Shown here piece by piece: positions 37,553-49,406 of a DNA stretch of 64,000 nt. The first letter of the stretch is position 1. Each line of letters starts with the position of its first letter. The translations under genes were made by a program, and so were the position numbers. The notes under the pieces were generated by a model. The model was given only the letters and a program-made list of their open reading frames with translations, searched no databases and was not told the origin of the DNA. This DNA comes from Protonemura montana (taxonomy: Eukaryota > Arthropoda > Insecta > Plecoptera > Nemouridae). The DNA lies in assembly GCA_947568835.1 (NCBI GenBank), contig OX387604.1, positions 27,080,851 through 27,144,850 of the forward strand, read 5' to 3'.

Positions 37553-37699
37553 ATTGATGCCTAAACGGGGACACGAACCCCGATCTCCACCTGTCGTGGG
37601 TGTTGCTCTAACCAATTGAGCTACTTGAACCCCGATCTCCACCTGTCACGGGTGTTACTCTATCCAATTGAGCTACTTGGACCCTGGCTTTTTGAGACG
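37553..37699 (-). mobile_element. tRNA-like tandem element inside an 11-bp inverted repeat
   Basis: On the minus strand, two copies spaced about 52 bp carry a box A (TAGCTCAATTGG) and D-arm (GCTC/GAGC). The inner copy ends in a box-B/T-arm (CGGGGTTCGTGTCCCCG, a perfect 5-bp stem with 7-base loop). No acceptor stem pairs, so it is not a working tRNA gene. CGTCTCAAAAA at 37553-37563 and TTTTTGAGACG at 37689-37699 bracket it. It may be a tRNA-derived SINE fragment or a non-autonomous element. Confidence 0.6.
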
Positions 37700-38647
37700 A
37701 TTTTAGTGTATTTGATGAGAATGACGGATCTCCAAGGAGTAGAACCAAGAGGCTGTGAATACTCACAGTCACTCTGATTCTAGTGACGCTATATCACGTC
37801 ACAACCTGTCAATCTCAAATAACTACAATTTGACGTTGGATTCTTTGTGTTTTGATGAAATCTTATTTTAAGTGCTCGGTTTGGGAACACATTTTTGAGA
37901 CGTTTCTGGTGTTTATAATAATATAAATCTCTTTCATATTTCTTTCTAGCTACGAGTTTAATTGATGAAACACTGGTCTGGTATTACAAACTTTTCTTTG
38001 ATATTTTCACCACCGATTTTCCCGATCACAAAAATCTCACCTGTGAATCTTCAATTCTCTCGCGATTCAGTTTTTTAAAGATAACAAAACACGCAAAAAA
38101 TATTTTAATGTCTATTTCTTGGTTCAAATATAATTATGAATTTGAACGAATGAACAAAACATAAATTTATTCTCGGGAATGTTGGGAGAAAATATGAGAC
38201 ACTTCGATATTCAGCGGATTAAAATAAATAAAATCGATAAAATGTGTAACTGACCACAAAATAGAAATAAATAGCAGCCGAGTAAGCGTCGCGACGCCAG
38301 CGTCGTGAACGTCGTGGGCGTCGTGAGCGTCGTGAGCGTCGTAATATCACCAGTAAGTCCCGTGAGCTTCAATCAACCTACGGACCGACAGAACTAACCA
38401 CTACTGACTTACATTAACTTGACGCAAATCTTAAACTTGAATACAACCTTGTGTTCCCTTCCCAAGCAGATTCACTTCTCCCATTGGCTGGAGAAATTCT
38501 CTGCAAGAACGCTATTGGCTGCAAAAAGCTGACGCCAATTTCATAAAAAACATTAAATATCAACTCATTGTTGTTGCATTTATTATATTTGTAAAACATG
38601 TGAAATATTATTGCAATGATAAACGCATCGTTGGCGACTCATAACCT
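37700..38647. other. Unique stretch with a small 9-bp array
   Basis: (GTCGTGAGC)n, about six degenerate units, lies at 38288-38342. No exon is supported. Confidence 0.5.
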
Positions 38648-38915
38648 CACAAAGCTTCAATAGCTTCAATAGCTTCATAAGATTGCCACATAATAGCAAA
38701 CCTAGCTTCATATTCAATACTTAATAGCTTCATAAGATTGCTACATAATAGCAAACCAAGCTTCATATTCAATACTTAATAGCTTCATAAGATTGCTACA
38801 TAATAGCAAACCTAGCTTCATATTCAATACTTCATAGCTTCAGCAGATTGCTTCATAATAGCAAACCAAGCTTCATATTCAATACTTAATAGCTTCATAA
38901 GATTGCTTCATAATC
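38648..38915. repeat. 55-bp tandem repeat, about 4.5 copies
   Basis: Units start AGCTTCATAAGATTGC and include AATAGCAAACCAAGCTTCAT. Copies near 38670, 38726, 38781 and onward diverge slightly. Confidence 0.9.
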
Positions 38916-38924
38916 TAGACTCTA

Positions 38925-41742
38925 ACTAGACTCTAACAGACTCTAACAGACTCTAACTATACTCTAACTAGACTCTAACTAGACTCTAACTTGACTCTAA
39001 CTAGACTCTAACTAGACTCTAACTAGACTCTAACTCGACTCTAACTAGACTCTAACTAGACTCTAACTAGACTCTAACTAGACTCTAACTAGACTCTAAC
39101 TAGACTCTAACTAGACTCTAACTAGACTCTAACTAGACTCTAACTAGACTCTAACTAGACTCTAACTAGACTCTAACTAGACTCTATCTTGACTCTAACT
39201 AGACTCTAACTCGACTCTAACTAGACTCTAACTCGACTCTAACTAGACTCTAACTCGACTCTAACTAGACTCTAACTCGACTCTAACTCGACTCTAACTC
39301 GACTCTTACTAGACTCTAACTAGACTCTAACTCGACTCTAACTAGACTCTAACTCGACTCTAACTCGACTCTAACTAGACTCTTACTAGACTCTAACTAG
39401 ACTCTAACTCGACTCTAACTAGACTCTAACTCGACTCTAACTATACTCTAACTAGACTCTAACTATACTCTAACTAGACTCTAACTAGACTCTAACTGGC
39501 CTCTAACTAGACTCTAACTAGACTCTAACTAGACTCAAACTAGACTCTAACTAGACTCTAACTAGACTCTAACTAGACTCTGACTAGACTCTAACTAGAC
39601 TCTAACTAGACTCAAACTCGACTCTAACTAAACTCTAACTAGACTCTAACTAGACTCTAACTAGACTCTAACTAGACTCTAACTTGACACTAACTAGACT
39701 CTAACTAGACTCTAACTAGACTCTAACTAGACTCTAACTAGACTCTAACTAGACTCTAACTAGACTCTAACTAGACTCTAACTGGACTCTAACTAGACTC
39801 TAACTAGACTCTAACTCGACTCTAACTAGACTCTAACTAGACTCTAACTAGACTCTAACTAGACTCTAACTAGACTCTAACTAGACTCTAACTAGACTCT
39901 AACTAGACTCTAACTAGACTCTAACTAGACTCTAACTAGACTCTAACTAGACTCTAACTAGACTCTATCTTGACTCTAACTAGACTCTAACTCGACTCTA
40001 ACTAGACTCTAACTCGACTCTAACTAGACTCTAACTCGACTCTAACTAGACTCTAACTCGACTCTAACTCGACTCTAACTCGACTCTTACTAGACTCTAA
40101 CTAGACTCTAACTCGACTCTAACTAGACTCTAACTCGACTCTAACTCGACTCTAACTAGACTCTTACTAGACTCTAACTAGACTCTAACTCGACTCTAAC
40201 TAGACTCTAACTCGACTCTAACTATACTCTAACTAGACTCTAACTATACTCTAACTAGACTCTAACTAGACTCTAACTGGCCTCTAACTAGACTCTAACT
40301 AGACTCTAACTAGACTCAAACTAGACTCTAACTAGACTCTAACTAGACTCTAACTAGACTCTGACTAGACTCTAACTAGACTCTAACTAGACTCAAACTC
40401 GACTCTAACTAAACTCTAACTAGACTCTAACTAGACTCTAACTAGACTCTAACTAGACTCTAACTTGACACTAACTAGACTCTAACTAGACTCTAACTAG
40501 ACTCTAACTAGACTCTAACTAGACTCTAACTAGACTCTAACTAGACTCTAACTAGACTCTAACTGGACTCTAACTAGACTCTAACTAGACTCTAACTCGA
40601 CTCTAACTAGACTCTAACTAGACTCTAACTAGACTCTAACTAGACTCTAACTAGACTCTAACTAGACTCTAACTAGACTCTAACTTGACTCTAACTAGAC
40701 TCTAACTTGACTCTAACTAGACTCTAACTAGACTCTAACTCGACTCTAACTAGACTCTAACTAGACTCTAACTAGACTCTAACTCGACTCTAAGTAGACT
40801 CTTACTAGACTCTAACTAGACTCTAACTCGACTCTCACTAGACTCTAACTAGACTCTAACTTGACTCTAACTAGACTCTAACTCGACTCTCACTAGACTC
40901 TAACTAGACTCTAACTAGACTCTAACTAGACTCTAACTAGACTCTAAGTAGACTCTAACTAGACTCTAACTAGACCTTAACTCGACTCTAAATAGACTCT
41001 AAATAGACTCTAACTCGACTCTAACTCGACTCTAACTAGACTCTAACTAGACTCTAACAAGACTCTAACTAGACTCTAACTCAACTCTAACTCGACTCTA
41101 ACTAGACTCTAACTAGACTCTAACTAGACTCTAACTAGACTCTAACTAGACTCTAACTAGACTCTAACTAGACTCTAACTCGACTCTAACTAGACTCTAA
41201 CTCGACTCTAACTAGACTCTAACTAGACTCTAACTAGACTCTAACTAGACTCTAACTAGACTCTAACTTGACTCTAACTAGACTCTAACTAGATTCTAAC
41301 TAGACTCTAACTAGACTCTAAATAGTCTCTAACTAGACTCTAACTAGACTCTAACTAGACCCTAATTAGACTCTAACTAGACTCTAACTAGACTCTAACT
41401 AGACTCTAACTAGACTCTAACTAGACTCTAACTTGACTCTAACTAGACTCTAACTAGACTCTAACTAGACTCTAACTAGACTCTAACTAGACTCTAACTA
41501 GACTCTAACTAGACTCTAAATAGACTCTAACTCGACTCTAACTAGACTCTAACTAGACTCTAACTAGACTCTAAACAGACTCTAACTAGACTCTAACTAG
41601 ACTCTAACTAGACTCTAAATAGACTCTAACTCGACTCTAACTAGACTCTAACTAGACTCTAACTAGACTCTAACTAGACTCTAACTAGACTCTAACTAGA
41701 CTCTAACTAGTCTCTAACTCGACTCTAACTCGACTCTAACTA
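38925..41742. repeat. 11-bp minisatellite (CTAACTAGACT)n, about 256 copies, with a 781-bp higher-order duplication
   Basis: CTCGACT, CTTGACT, TTACT and other variants. The same variant series occurs twice exactly 781 bp (71 units) apart. Examples are CTATCTTGAC at 39184/39965, CTGGCCTC at 39496/40277, CTGACTAG at 39580/40361 and AACTTGACAC at 39681/40462. Confidence 0.97.
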
Positions 41743-41954
41743 GAGTCCTAGTAAAGCCAGTAATCGCATATTTACCCTGCATTGACCTTCCATTACCTGA
41801 ATGTGGTATACGTGAGGAACGCAACGTGGTTATTAAAGCTGTGGTCCCAACCTTTTCACCTGGGCCATTATATCATAGCACCGTGACGTCAGTAACCCGC
41901 GCAGAGGTGGATGACAGCGCGTAGTCAGTTACAATTAACATTTCATAGAAGTCA

Positions 41955-42433
41955 GGGCACTTACAGGCACTGACAGGCACTTACAGGCACTGACAGGCAC
42001 TTACAGGCACTGACAGTCACTTACAGGCACTTACAGGCACTGACAGGCACTGACAGGCACTTACAGGCACTTACAGGCACTTACGGGCACTTACAGGCAC
42101 TTACAGGCACTTACAGGCACTTACATGCACTTACAGGCACTTACAGGCACTTACGGGCACTTACAGGCACTTACAGGCACTTACAGGCACTTACAGGCAC
42201 TTACGGGCACTTACAGGCACTTACAGGCACTTACAGGCACTTACAGGCACTTACAGGTACTTACAGGCACTTATGGACACTTACAGGCACTTACAGGCAC
42301 TTACAGGCACTTACAGGCACTGACAGGCACTGACAGGCACTTACATGCACTTACGGACACTTACGGACACTTACAGGCACTTACAGGCACTTACAGGCAC
42401 TTACAGGCACTTACAGGCACTTACAGGCACTGA
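41955..42433. repeat. 10-bp array (TTACAGGCAC)n, about 48 copies
   Basis: TGACAGG, TTACGGG and TTACATG variants. The open plus frame (HLQALTGTY) is a repeat artefact. Confidence 0.97.
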
Positions 42434-42480
42434 CATCCTGGCACTGACATCCTGGCACTGACATCCTGGCACTGACATCA
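42434..42480. repeat. 14-bp array (CTGACATCCTGGCA)n
   Basis: About three units that appear to grow out of the end of the preceding 10-bp array, sharing GGCACTGACA. Confidence 0.9.
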
Positions 42481-42522
42481 TGGAACTGCCAATAAGGTAC
42501 TGACAGGTTAGTACTCTTGGTA

Positions 42523-42790
42523 TCATCGTATTATGGTATCATGGTATCATGGTATTATGGTATTATGGTATCATGGTATCATGGTATCATGGTATCATGG
42601 TATCATGGTATCATGGTATCATGGTATCATGGTATCATGGTATCATGGTATCATGGTTTTATGGTATCATGGTATTATGGTATTATGGTATCATGGTATC
42701 ATGGTATCATGGTATCATGGTATCATCGTATCATCGTATCATCGTATCATGGTATCATGGTATTATGGTATTATGGTATTATGGTATTAC
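42523..42790. repeat. 8-bp array (ATGGTATC)n, about 33 copies
   Basis: ATGGTATT and ATCGTATC variants. It is open in three plus frames for about 80-90 codons. Confidence 0.97.
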
Positions 42791-43412
42791 AGTGTAAGGA
42801 TAAGACTGTCATAAATTATCTTTGCAAAGAAACGTTCCTTGGAACCGTGAATCAGCAGCCCTCGAGTTTACAGTTCCCACGCAAGTCAAGTTTTGATTCG
42901 AGTTAAAGGTAAGGCCACCCGACCGCACATTTATAAGGAAATATTTTCCAAAAAGTCCTTCGTTTTTCTACGCGAAGACTTTTTGAACTCTTGAGTTGCG
43001 TAATGTAGAATTTCCCTGATTCTAGTCGCTATTAATTGTGTAATTCACCTGACGTGGCTTTGTAAGAAACATATTACACGAGTAACTCGCTAATTAGTAT
43101 GAAAAAAACTTCCATTGTTTGACTTTTTAATTAATCAAAGGATAGATATTTATTGGAATTATTATTGAATTTACAAGGCGATGATGAGCACTCATATGTT
43201 ATTATTATAACGAGATGTTTTTAATTATCTGATTTCATTTGTTTTCATTTGATTTTTTCGAGCAATTCTCTCGTGATATTCCATCGCTTGTCATTTGTTT
43301 TAAAGCTTGTTAGAATCGAGTGCATCTCACTTCTGAAATTATACGAGCCAAAGTAAAAAACACAATCCATGATCTGCCAAATAGATTCAGATATCAGGCT
43401 GTCTTCAGTCTT
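42791..43412. other. Unique stretch
   Basis: No gene recognised. Confidence 0.5.
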
Positions 43413-43695
43413 TCCCAGCCTTACCTAGCCTTACCTAGGCTTACCCAGCCTTACCTAGCTTTACCTAGCCTTGCATAGCCTTACATAGCCTTGCATAGCC
43501 TTATCTAGCCTTACCTAGCCTTACTCAGCCTTACCTAGCCTTACATAGTCTTACCTAGCCTTACCCAGCCTTACCTAGCCTTACCTAGTCTTACCTAGCC
43601 TTACCCAGCCTTACCCAACCTTACCCAGTCTTACCCAGCCTTACCTAGCCTTACCCAGCCTTACCCAGCCTTACCCAGCCTTACCTAGCCTTACC
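43413..43695. repeat. 10-bp array (CTTACCTAGC)n, about 28 copies
   Basis: CCAGC, ATAGC and TAGTC variants. Confidence 0.97.
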
Positions 43696-45028
43696 TTAAA
43701 TGGGACGTAAAAGTTGTCATGGATTTAAAGAAACGAAATCCTGAAGTCCTACAAAGAAATTCTTACAAAGAAATTCTCGTATAAAATGTATTCATTTTAT
43801 TTGATTCAAGCAAATAAAGAACGACGATGCTAATCAATGCCAGTTCTCTTTTCATTACAATTGCAATAGAGACTGTATTTTAATATTACGTAGAAAATAA
43901 TAATATTTCACATGTTGTAGGTGTTCAACGAATGACAGTTAATACAGGTTTTGACAGGTTTTACATTTTTAAAGATGATTTCTCTCCGAACAGGCGAACA
44001 GCTGTGAATTAATGACACCGATAGAAGTTTTTAAAAGCTATCAACAATGCGTCGAGTACTGAGATGTTTCTGATTGTTAAATGTTACGCATGCAATTAGA
44101 ACGTTCACATAAATAATCCGAGATTCAATGACTTCTTGTAAATACATTGCACACAGAATTACCGAGTTGCGTTCCTTTAGACATGAGTCAGTACTCACGT
44201 AAAGCTGGATTGCCATTGGCTAATTTAAAAAATAAGACTTCTTTTAATTGTAACGGTTTTTCTAGCGAGACAACGGCTACCCTCTCCATTCTGTCTACCT
44301 AATAGTGCACCCACAACGGAAGCAATTTACAAGGAATGGACAATTAATTATTTCTCATTTGATATTTAGTAACGATTGTTTCAACTCCACTGAAATAATG
44401 TCACGATTAGGAAAGTGAGTGAAATAATTGGTGTGATTTATTGAGAAGAAAGAGAGAGATGCTTGCAGTGGGAAAAGTACGTCTAGTCTGCGTTAGGATT
44501 TTTAGTGCATTTACCGATTGCTTGGTGTAAGTATATTATGGAGAAAGTACCCAAATATTAGAATTAAAAATCAAGAAAAATAAGGAACCGACCTGTTATT
44601 TAATTACAGTGGCTGCGTAATCATGTTCATGTTACTAACAACGAAATTAATCATTTCAAGTGAACCAATTTCTTGTTTTGTAAGCAAATTATTTGATAAC
44701 TCTAAATTGCAGTGATTAAAGAGAATTATACATAAGCTGCAAACACTAAGTGTGGTAAATAGAATTTTCAAGTTTTATCGAGCAAATCTCGGCCCACACT
44801 GCAGTCGCATGCTCTCAATACCTGACACCAAGTCCAGAGGTAATTTTTGCGAAATAATCAAGGTTCGATTGAAAAAAAAGGCAACGCGTAGAATGCATGG
44901 CCTAGTGTAATGATGAACTGGTGACTTTAAAAGTTAGCCTTGACCCAACATTTAGTTGAAACTTACCACAGATTGAGCTGAAATTCTGCGCGCTTAAAGT
45001 TAGAGTAAAAAAAAACGTGGGGATTTCG
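43696..45028. other. Unique stretch
   Basis: About 1.3 kb with no supported exon or element. Confidence 0.5.
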
Positions 45029-46199
45029 ATGCCAACTCAATGTCGCCTCCTACACATTGTTCCGCGTTTATCAAGAGGGCAATGTCGCTCTCTTTTTGGG
45101 TACAACTGGTCTCCAATATTCTTGGTCAAAATATCGCGGCCTCTTGATAAGCAAGGTGAGTCCTCGGGTGAGTCTTTGTCTGGGACCTTGTCCTACCTGT
45201 CCTACCTGTCCTACCTGTCCTAGCTGTGTTGGTGCAGTTAGACTGCTAGACATCTACGTGGACCCGACCTGAGAACCTTGCAGCTTCTCAGCTTCTCAGC
45301 TTCTCAGCTTCTCAGCTTCTCAGTGAGTGAGAAGCTCTCTTCAGCAGTGAGATGCTATGTGGAAGTGAGATGCTATGTGGCAGTGAGATGCTATGTGGCT
45401 ACACGGCAGTGAGATGCTATGTGGTAGTGAGATGCTATGTGGCAGTGAGATGCTATGCGGCAGTGAGATGCTATGTGGCAGTGAGATGCTATGTGGCTAC
45501 AAGGCAGTGAGATGCTATGTGGCAGTGAGATGCTATGTGGCAGTGAGATGCTATGTGGCAGTGAGATGCTATGTGGCAGTGAGATGCTATTTGGCAGTGA
45601 GATGCTATGTGGCAGTGAGATGCTATGTGGCAGTGAGATGCTATGTGGCAGTGAGAAGCTATGTGGCAGTGAGATACTATGTGGCAGTGAGAAGCTATGT
45701 GGCAGTGAGATGCTATGTGACAGTGAGATGTTATGTGGCAGTGAGATGCTATGTGGCAGTGAGATGCTATGTGGCTACAAGGCAGTGAGATGCTATGTGG
45801 CAGTGAGATGCTATGTGGCTACAAGGCAGTGAGATGCTATGTGGCAGTGAGATGCTATGTGGCAGTGAGATGCTATGTGGCAGTGAGATGCTATGTTGCA
45901 GTGAGATGCTATGTGACAGTGAGATGCTATGTGACAGTGAGATGCTATGTGGCAGTGAGATGCTATGTGGCAGTGAGATGCTATGTGGCAGTGAGATGCT
46001 ATGTGGCAGTGAGATGCTATGTGGCAGTGAGATGCTATGTGACAGTGAGATGCTATGTGGCAGTGAGATGCTATGTGAAGACACAATACTCACAGTCTTA
46101 GGGAAAAGGAAAAGTCTCCTTCGTGGGCAAGAAGAAGATTTTATAGAAATTGCTTCTGCGCTGAAAAGAAATACTGGTACTAGCTTCAGGTGTATATAA
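45029..46199 (+). CDS. Weak candidate two-exon small gene, unknown function
   Basis: Exon 45029-45155 starts MPTQCRLLHIVPRLSRGQ and ends SRPLDKQ at a strong donor (AAGCAAG|GTGAGT, phase 1). A compatible acceptor (ACTCACAG) at 46095 opens an exon that reads VLGKRKSLLRGQEEDF and ends TSFRCI at a stop (46197-46199), with AATAAA at 46388. Together they give 76 residues. The first part is basic and could be a mitochondrial presequence, which is inference only. The intron is almost all an 18-bp array. I recognise no family. The acceptor has a poor pyrimidine tract, so this may be wrong. Confidence 0.25.
45190..45325. repeat. Short arrays (CCTACCTGT)n and (AGCTTCTC)n
   Basis: About four 9-bp units at 45190-45222 and about five 8-bp units at 45285-45325, leading into the 18-bp array. 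Confidence 0.85.
45342..46075. repeat. 18-bp minisatellite (GCAGTGAGATGCTATGTG)n, about 40 copies
   Basis: A GCTACAAG insertion variant occurs four times. ACAGTGAG and GAAGC substitutions are scattered. Because 18 is divisible by three, several frames stay open (GSEMLC, AVRCYV). Confidence 0.97.
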
Positions 46200-46387
46200 A
46201 ACTTAACAATAGTGTATCAACAATTGTTTTTATTGCATACAAGAATGTGTGGATAATAACGGCAAGGAATTAAGTTGACATTGTGTAAAACCAATATTTA
46301 ACCTATATTTATATGTTTATTTATTTAAATGTATTTTATATTTGCTACAATATTGACTGTCAACATCATATTCATCAATCTATACAC

Positions 46388-46393
46388 AATAAA
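46388..46393 (+). promoter_or_regulatory. Poly(A) signal AATAAA
   Basis: It lies about 190 bp after the stop of the weak 45.0-46.2 kb gene candidate. It could equally be chance in AT-rich DNA. Confidence 0.3.
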
Positions 46394-46398
<5 letters not shown>

Positions 46399-46429
<31 letters not shown>

Positions 46430-46495
46430 TATTATTATTACTATTATTATTATTACTATTATTATTATTATTATTATTATTACTATTGTTATTAT
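46399..46495. repeat. (ATT)n microsatellite with ACT interruptions
   Basis: About 32 triplets, interrupted by ACT roughly every five units. Confidence 0.95.
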
Positions 46496-46599
46496 CACTG
46501 ATAGTGTTACAGTCGCTGTCTAGGATTAAAGCATTTAAAAAATTAAAAATGTGAACATTCCCAAGCCTATACTTATTCAATAAGAATAAGGATAAGGTC

Positions 46600-47092
46600 A
46601 AGTCAATTCCCGGTACCAAAGCACCAATACAAAACTAGAAACAAAGGAAACTTTCAAATTGAACCAGAAAATAGAACTGAAATGAGAAATCAGGCGAAAC
46701 AACAAGGAATGAGACTCTTCAATATGCTACCGGAACCTGACCTGCAAAGAACCTGACCTGCAAAGAACCTGACCTGCAAAGAACCTGACCTGCAAAGAAC
46801 CTGACCTGCAAAGAACCTGACCTGCAAAGAACCTGACCTGCAAAGAACCTGACCTGCAAAGAACCTGACCTGCAAAGAACCTGACCTGCAAAGAACCTGA
46901 CCTGCAAAGAACCTGACCTGCAAAGAACCTGACCTGCAAAGAACCTGACCTGCAAAGAACCTGACCTGCAAAGAACCTGACCTGCAAAGAACCTGACCTG
47001 CAAAGAACCTGACCGTACACAAATTTCAAACAAGTCTAAAAAATGTATTAATTGATCTAGAATTGTGAATTGTGTTGAGTGTTTCTGCCAGA
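46600..47092 (+). mobile_element. LINE 3' fragment, split by a 16-bp array
   Basis: Before the array the plus strand reads KTRNKGNFQI, then NRTEM and GMRLFNMLPE. After it, in another frame, it reads VHKFQTSLKNVLIDLEL then stop. This matches the C-terminal segment after the reverse transcriptase of Jockey/CR1-like LINEs. The LINE at 55.2 kb has KTRTKGNF and AKLYNALP at the same place, so the two are related. The 16-bp array (separate entry) sits between the two parts and shifts the frame. The 5' part is missing. Confidence 0.55.
46736..47013. repeat. 16-bp array (GACCTGCAAAGAACCT)n, 17 identical copies
   Basis: All units appear identical, so this is one of the youngest arrays here. It lies within the coding remnant of a LINE. 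Confidence 0.97.
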
Positions 47093-47625
47093 ATTCTAAT
47101 AATATGGAAACACTTGTAATTTTAAGTATATATTTTTTATATTGTAAGGAATTCAAATGAAAACTAAACCAAACTACTTGAGAGTGTTGGTTTTTAGACT
47201 CATGTCTACTTGATTTATCCTTAGCACAAGTTTTTCTAAAATGCTTGAGAGTGGATTCGCAGAATTTTAGTCTCGGATGTAAAAGTTGAATTCTATATTT
47301 TAGGGAAAGGATGGATTGCCTGACATCTACTTCCTGATATTTCGAGTTGATTATATATTCGAGTTTGCTAATTGTTTGGCGATGTAATGTTTTATGTTTT
47401 TCTTGGGAAGGAATCGACAACCCAATCATACGACACACTTTGTGAAGAAACCGTCATTTGATTTCACTGCATAAAATGTTCCCAGGAAATGCACCGAGTG
47501 CAACAAAATAATGCACAATCACGTCTGGATTTTAATGCTAATAAGAACATGTGTAAGTGGCGGTTCATCTTACATCAGTTTTTCTTTCAGTAATTAAATA
47601 CTCATTTCATGAAAGCAATACTGCA
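47093..47625. other. Unique stretch
   Basis: It may include LINE 3' UTR. The minus-strand frame at 47026-47438 is open for 137 codons but resembles nothing I know and lies antisense to the LINE. An acceptor-like TTTTTCTTTCAG ends at 47590. Confidence 0.4.
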
Positions 47626-48778
47626 GTAAGTGCAGGTGTAGGTGCAGCTGTAAGTGCAGGTTTAAGTGCAGGTGTAAGTGCAGGTGTAAGTGCAGGTGTA
47701 AGTGCAGGTGTAAGTGCATGTGTAAGTGCAGGTGTAATTGCATGTGTAAGTGCATGTGTAAGTGCAGGTGTAAGTGCATGTGTAAGTGCAGGTGTAAGTG
47801 CAGGTGTAAGTGCAGGTGTAATTGCATGTGTAAGTGCATGTGTAAGTGCAGGTGTAAGTGCATGTGTAAGTGCAGGTTTAAGTGCATGTGTAAGTGCAGG
47901 TGTAAGTGCAGGTGTAAGTGCAGGTGTAATTGCATGTGTAAGTGCATGTGTAAGTGCAGGTGTAAGTGCAGGTGTAATTGCATGTGTAATTGCATGTGTA
48001 AGTGCATGTGTAAGTGCAGGTTTAAGTGCATGTGTAAGTGCAGGTGTAAGTGCAGGTGTAATTGCATGTGTAAGTGCATGTGTAAGTGCATGTGTAATTG
48101 CATGTGTAATTGCATGTGTAAGTGCATGTGTAAGTGCATGTGTAAGTGCAGGTGTAATTGCATGTGTAATTGCATGTGTAAGTGCATGTGTAAGTGCATG
48201 TGTAAGTGCAGGTGTAAGTGCAGGTTTAAGTGCAGGTTTAAGTGCAGGTGTAAGTGCAGGTGTAAGTGCAGGTGTAAGTGCAGGTGTAAGTGCAGGTGTA
48301 AGTGCAGGTGTAAGTGCAGGTGTAAGTGCAGGTTTAAGTGCAGGTGTAAGTGCAGGTGTAAGTGCAGGTGTAAGTGCAGGTGTAAGTGCAGGTTTAAGTG
48401 CATGTGTAAGTGCAGGTGTAAGTGCAGGTGTAAGTGCAGGTGTAAGTGCAGGTGTAAGTGCAGGTGTAATTGCATGTGTAAGTGCAGGTGTAATTGCATG
48501 TGTAAGTGCATGTGTAAGTGCATGTGTAAGTGCAGGTGTAAGTGCATGTGTAAGTGCAGGTTTAAGTGCATGTGTAAGTGCAGGTGTAAGTGCAGGTGTA
48601 AGTGCAGGTGTAAGTGCAGGTTTAAGTGCATGTGTAAGTGCAGGTGTAAGTGCAGGTGTAATTGCATGTGTAAGTGCATGTGTAAGTGCAGGTGTAAGTG
48701 CATGTGTAAGTGCAGGTTTAAGTGCATGTGTAAGTGCAGGTGTAAGTGCAGGTGTAAGTGCAGGTGTAAGTGCAGGTG
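47626..48778. repeat. 12-bp minisatellite (GTAAGTGCAGGT)n, about 96 copies
   Basis: GCATGT, GTAATT and GGTTTA variants occur in recurring strings. Each unit contains GTAAGT and GCAGG on the plus strand, like splice signals. It is stop-free in several frames (SAGVSAGV, HLHLHL, TPALTPAL), giving the longest false ORFs in the window. Confidence 0.97.
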
Positions 48779-48785
48779 CATATGT

Positions 48786-49130
48786 GTGTCGAAGTGTGAC
48801 GAAGTGTGACGAAGTGTGACTAAGTGTGACGAAGTGTGACGAAGTGTGACGAAGTGTGATGAAGTTTGACGAAGTTTGACGAAGTGTGATGAAGTTTGAC
48901 GAAGTTTGACGAAGTTTGACGAAGTGTGATGAAGTGTGACGAAGTGTGATGAAGTGTGACGAAGTTTGACGAAGTGTGATGAAGTGTGACGAAGTTTGAC
49001 GAAGTGTGACGAAGTGTGACGAAGTGTGACGAAGTGTGACGAAGTGTGACGAAGTTTGACGAAGTGTGACGAAGTGTGACGAAGTGTGACGAAGTGTGAC
49101 GAAGTGTGACGAAGTTTGACGAAGTGTGAA
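48786..49130. repeat. 10-bp array (GACGAAGTGT)n, about 34 copies
   Basis: It directly abuts the preceding array, with only ATATGTGTGTC between. GAAGTTT and GATGAAG variants. Confidence 0.97.
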
Positions 49131-49406
49131 ACGAGCACAAAGAGCGGTTTTTGTTGTTGTTTGTGTACCGATGTCGCTAATCATTAGCTGTGATTGTAAT
49201 TAGTGAAAGAAACTTCTGTTATTTCTTGAAAATAGCTTTTTCATCGTAATTTTGTTCTTGAACTCAGTGCGGGTTATCCGCTGCACGTCATCGTCATAAA
49301 ATATCATGGCTTTTCTTGGGGAAAAATATTGTAATAATTATTACTTTGCATATTTACGTCATTCCTTATTTCATGAAGCTAACAGTGCGATCTTTACCTG
49401 ACTTTG
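49131..49406. other. Unique stretch
   Basis: Nothing recognised. Confidence 0.5.

Noticed and set aside
37553-37699. Functional tRNA gene pair
   Set aside because: The T-arm and D-arm are good but no acceptor stem pairs and the anticodon loop lacks the usual T before the anticodon.
46719-47438. 239-codon minus-strand ORF with a non-repetitive first half
   Set aside because: The second half is the 16-bp array and the whole lies antisense to a recognisable LINE segment; the first half matches nothing I know.
47557-49184. ORFs of 360-525 codons on both strands
   Set aside because: They are made of 12-bp and 10-bp array units, overlap on opposite strands and have no non-repetitive domain.
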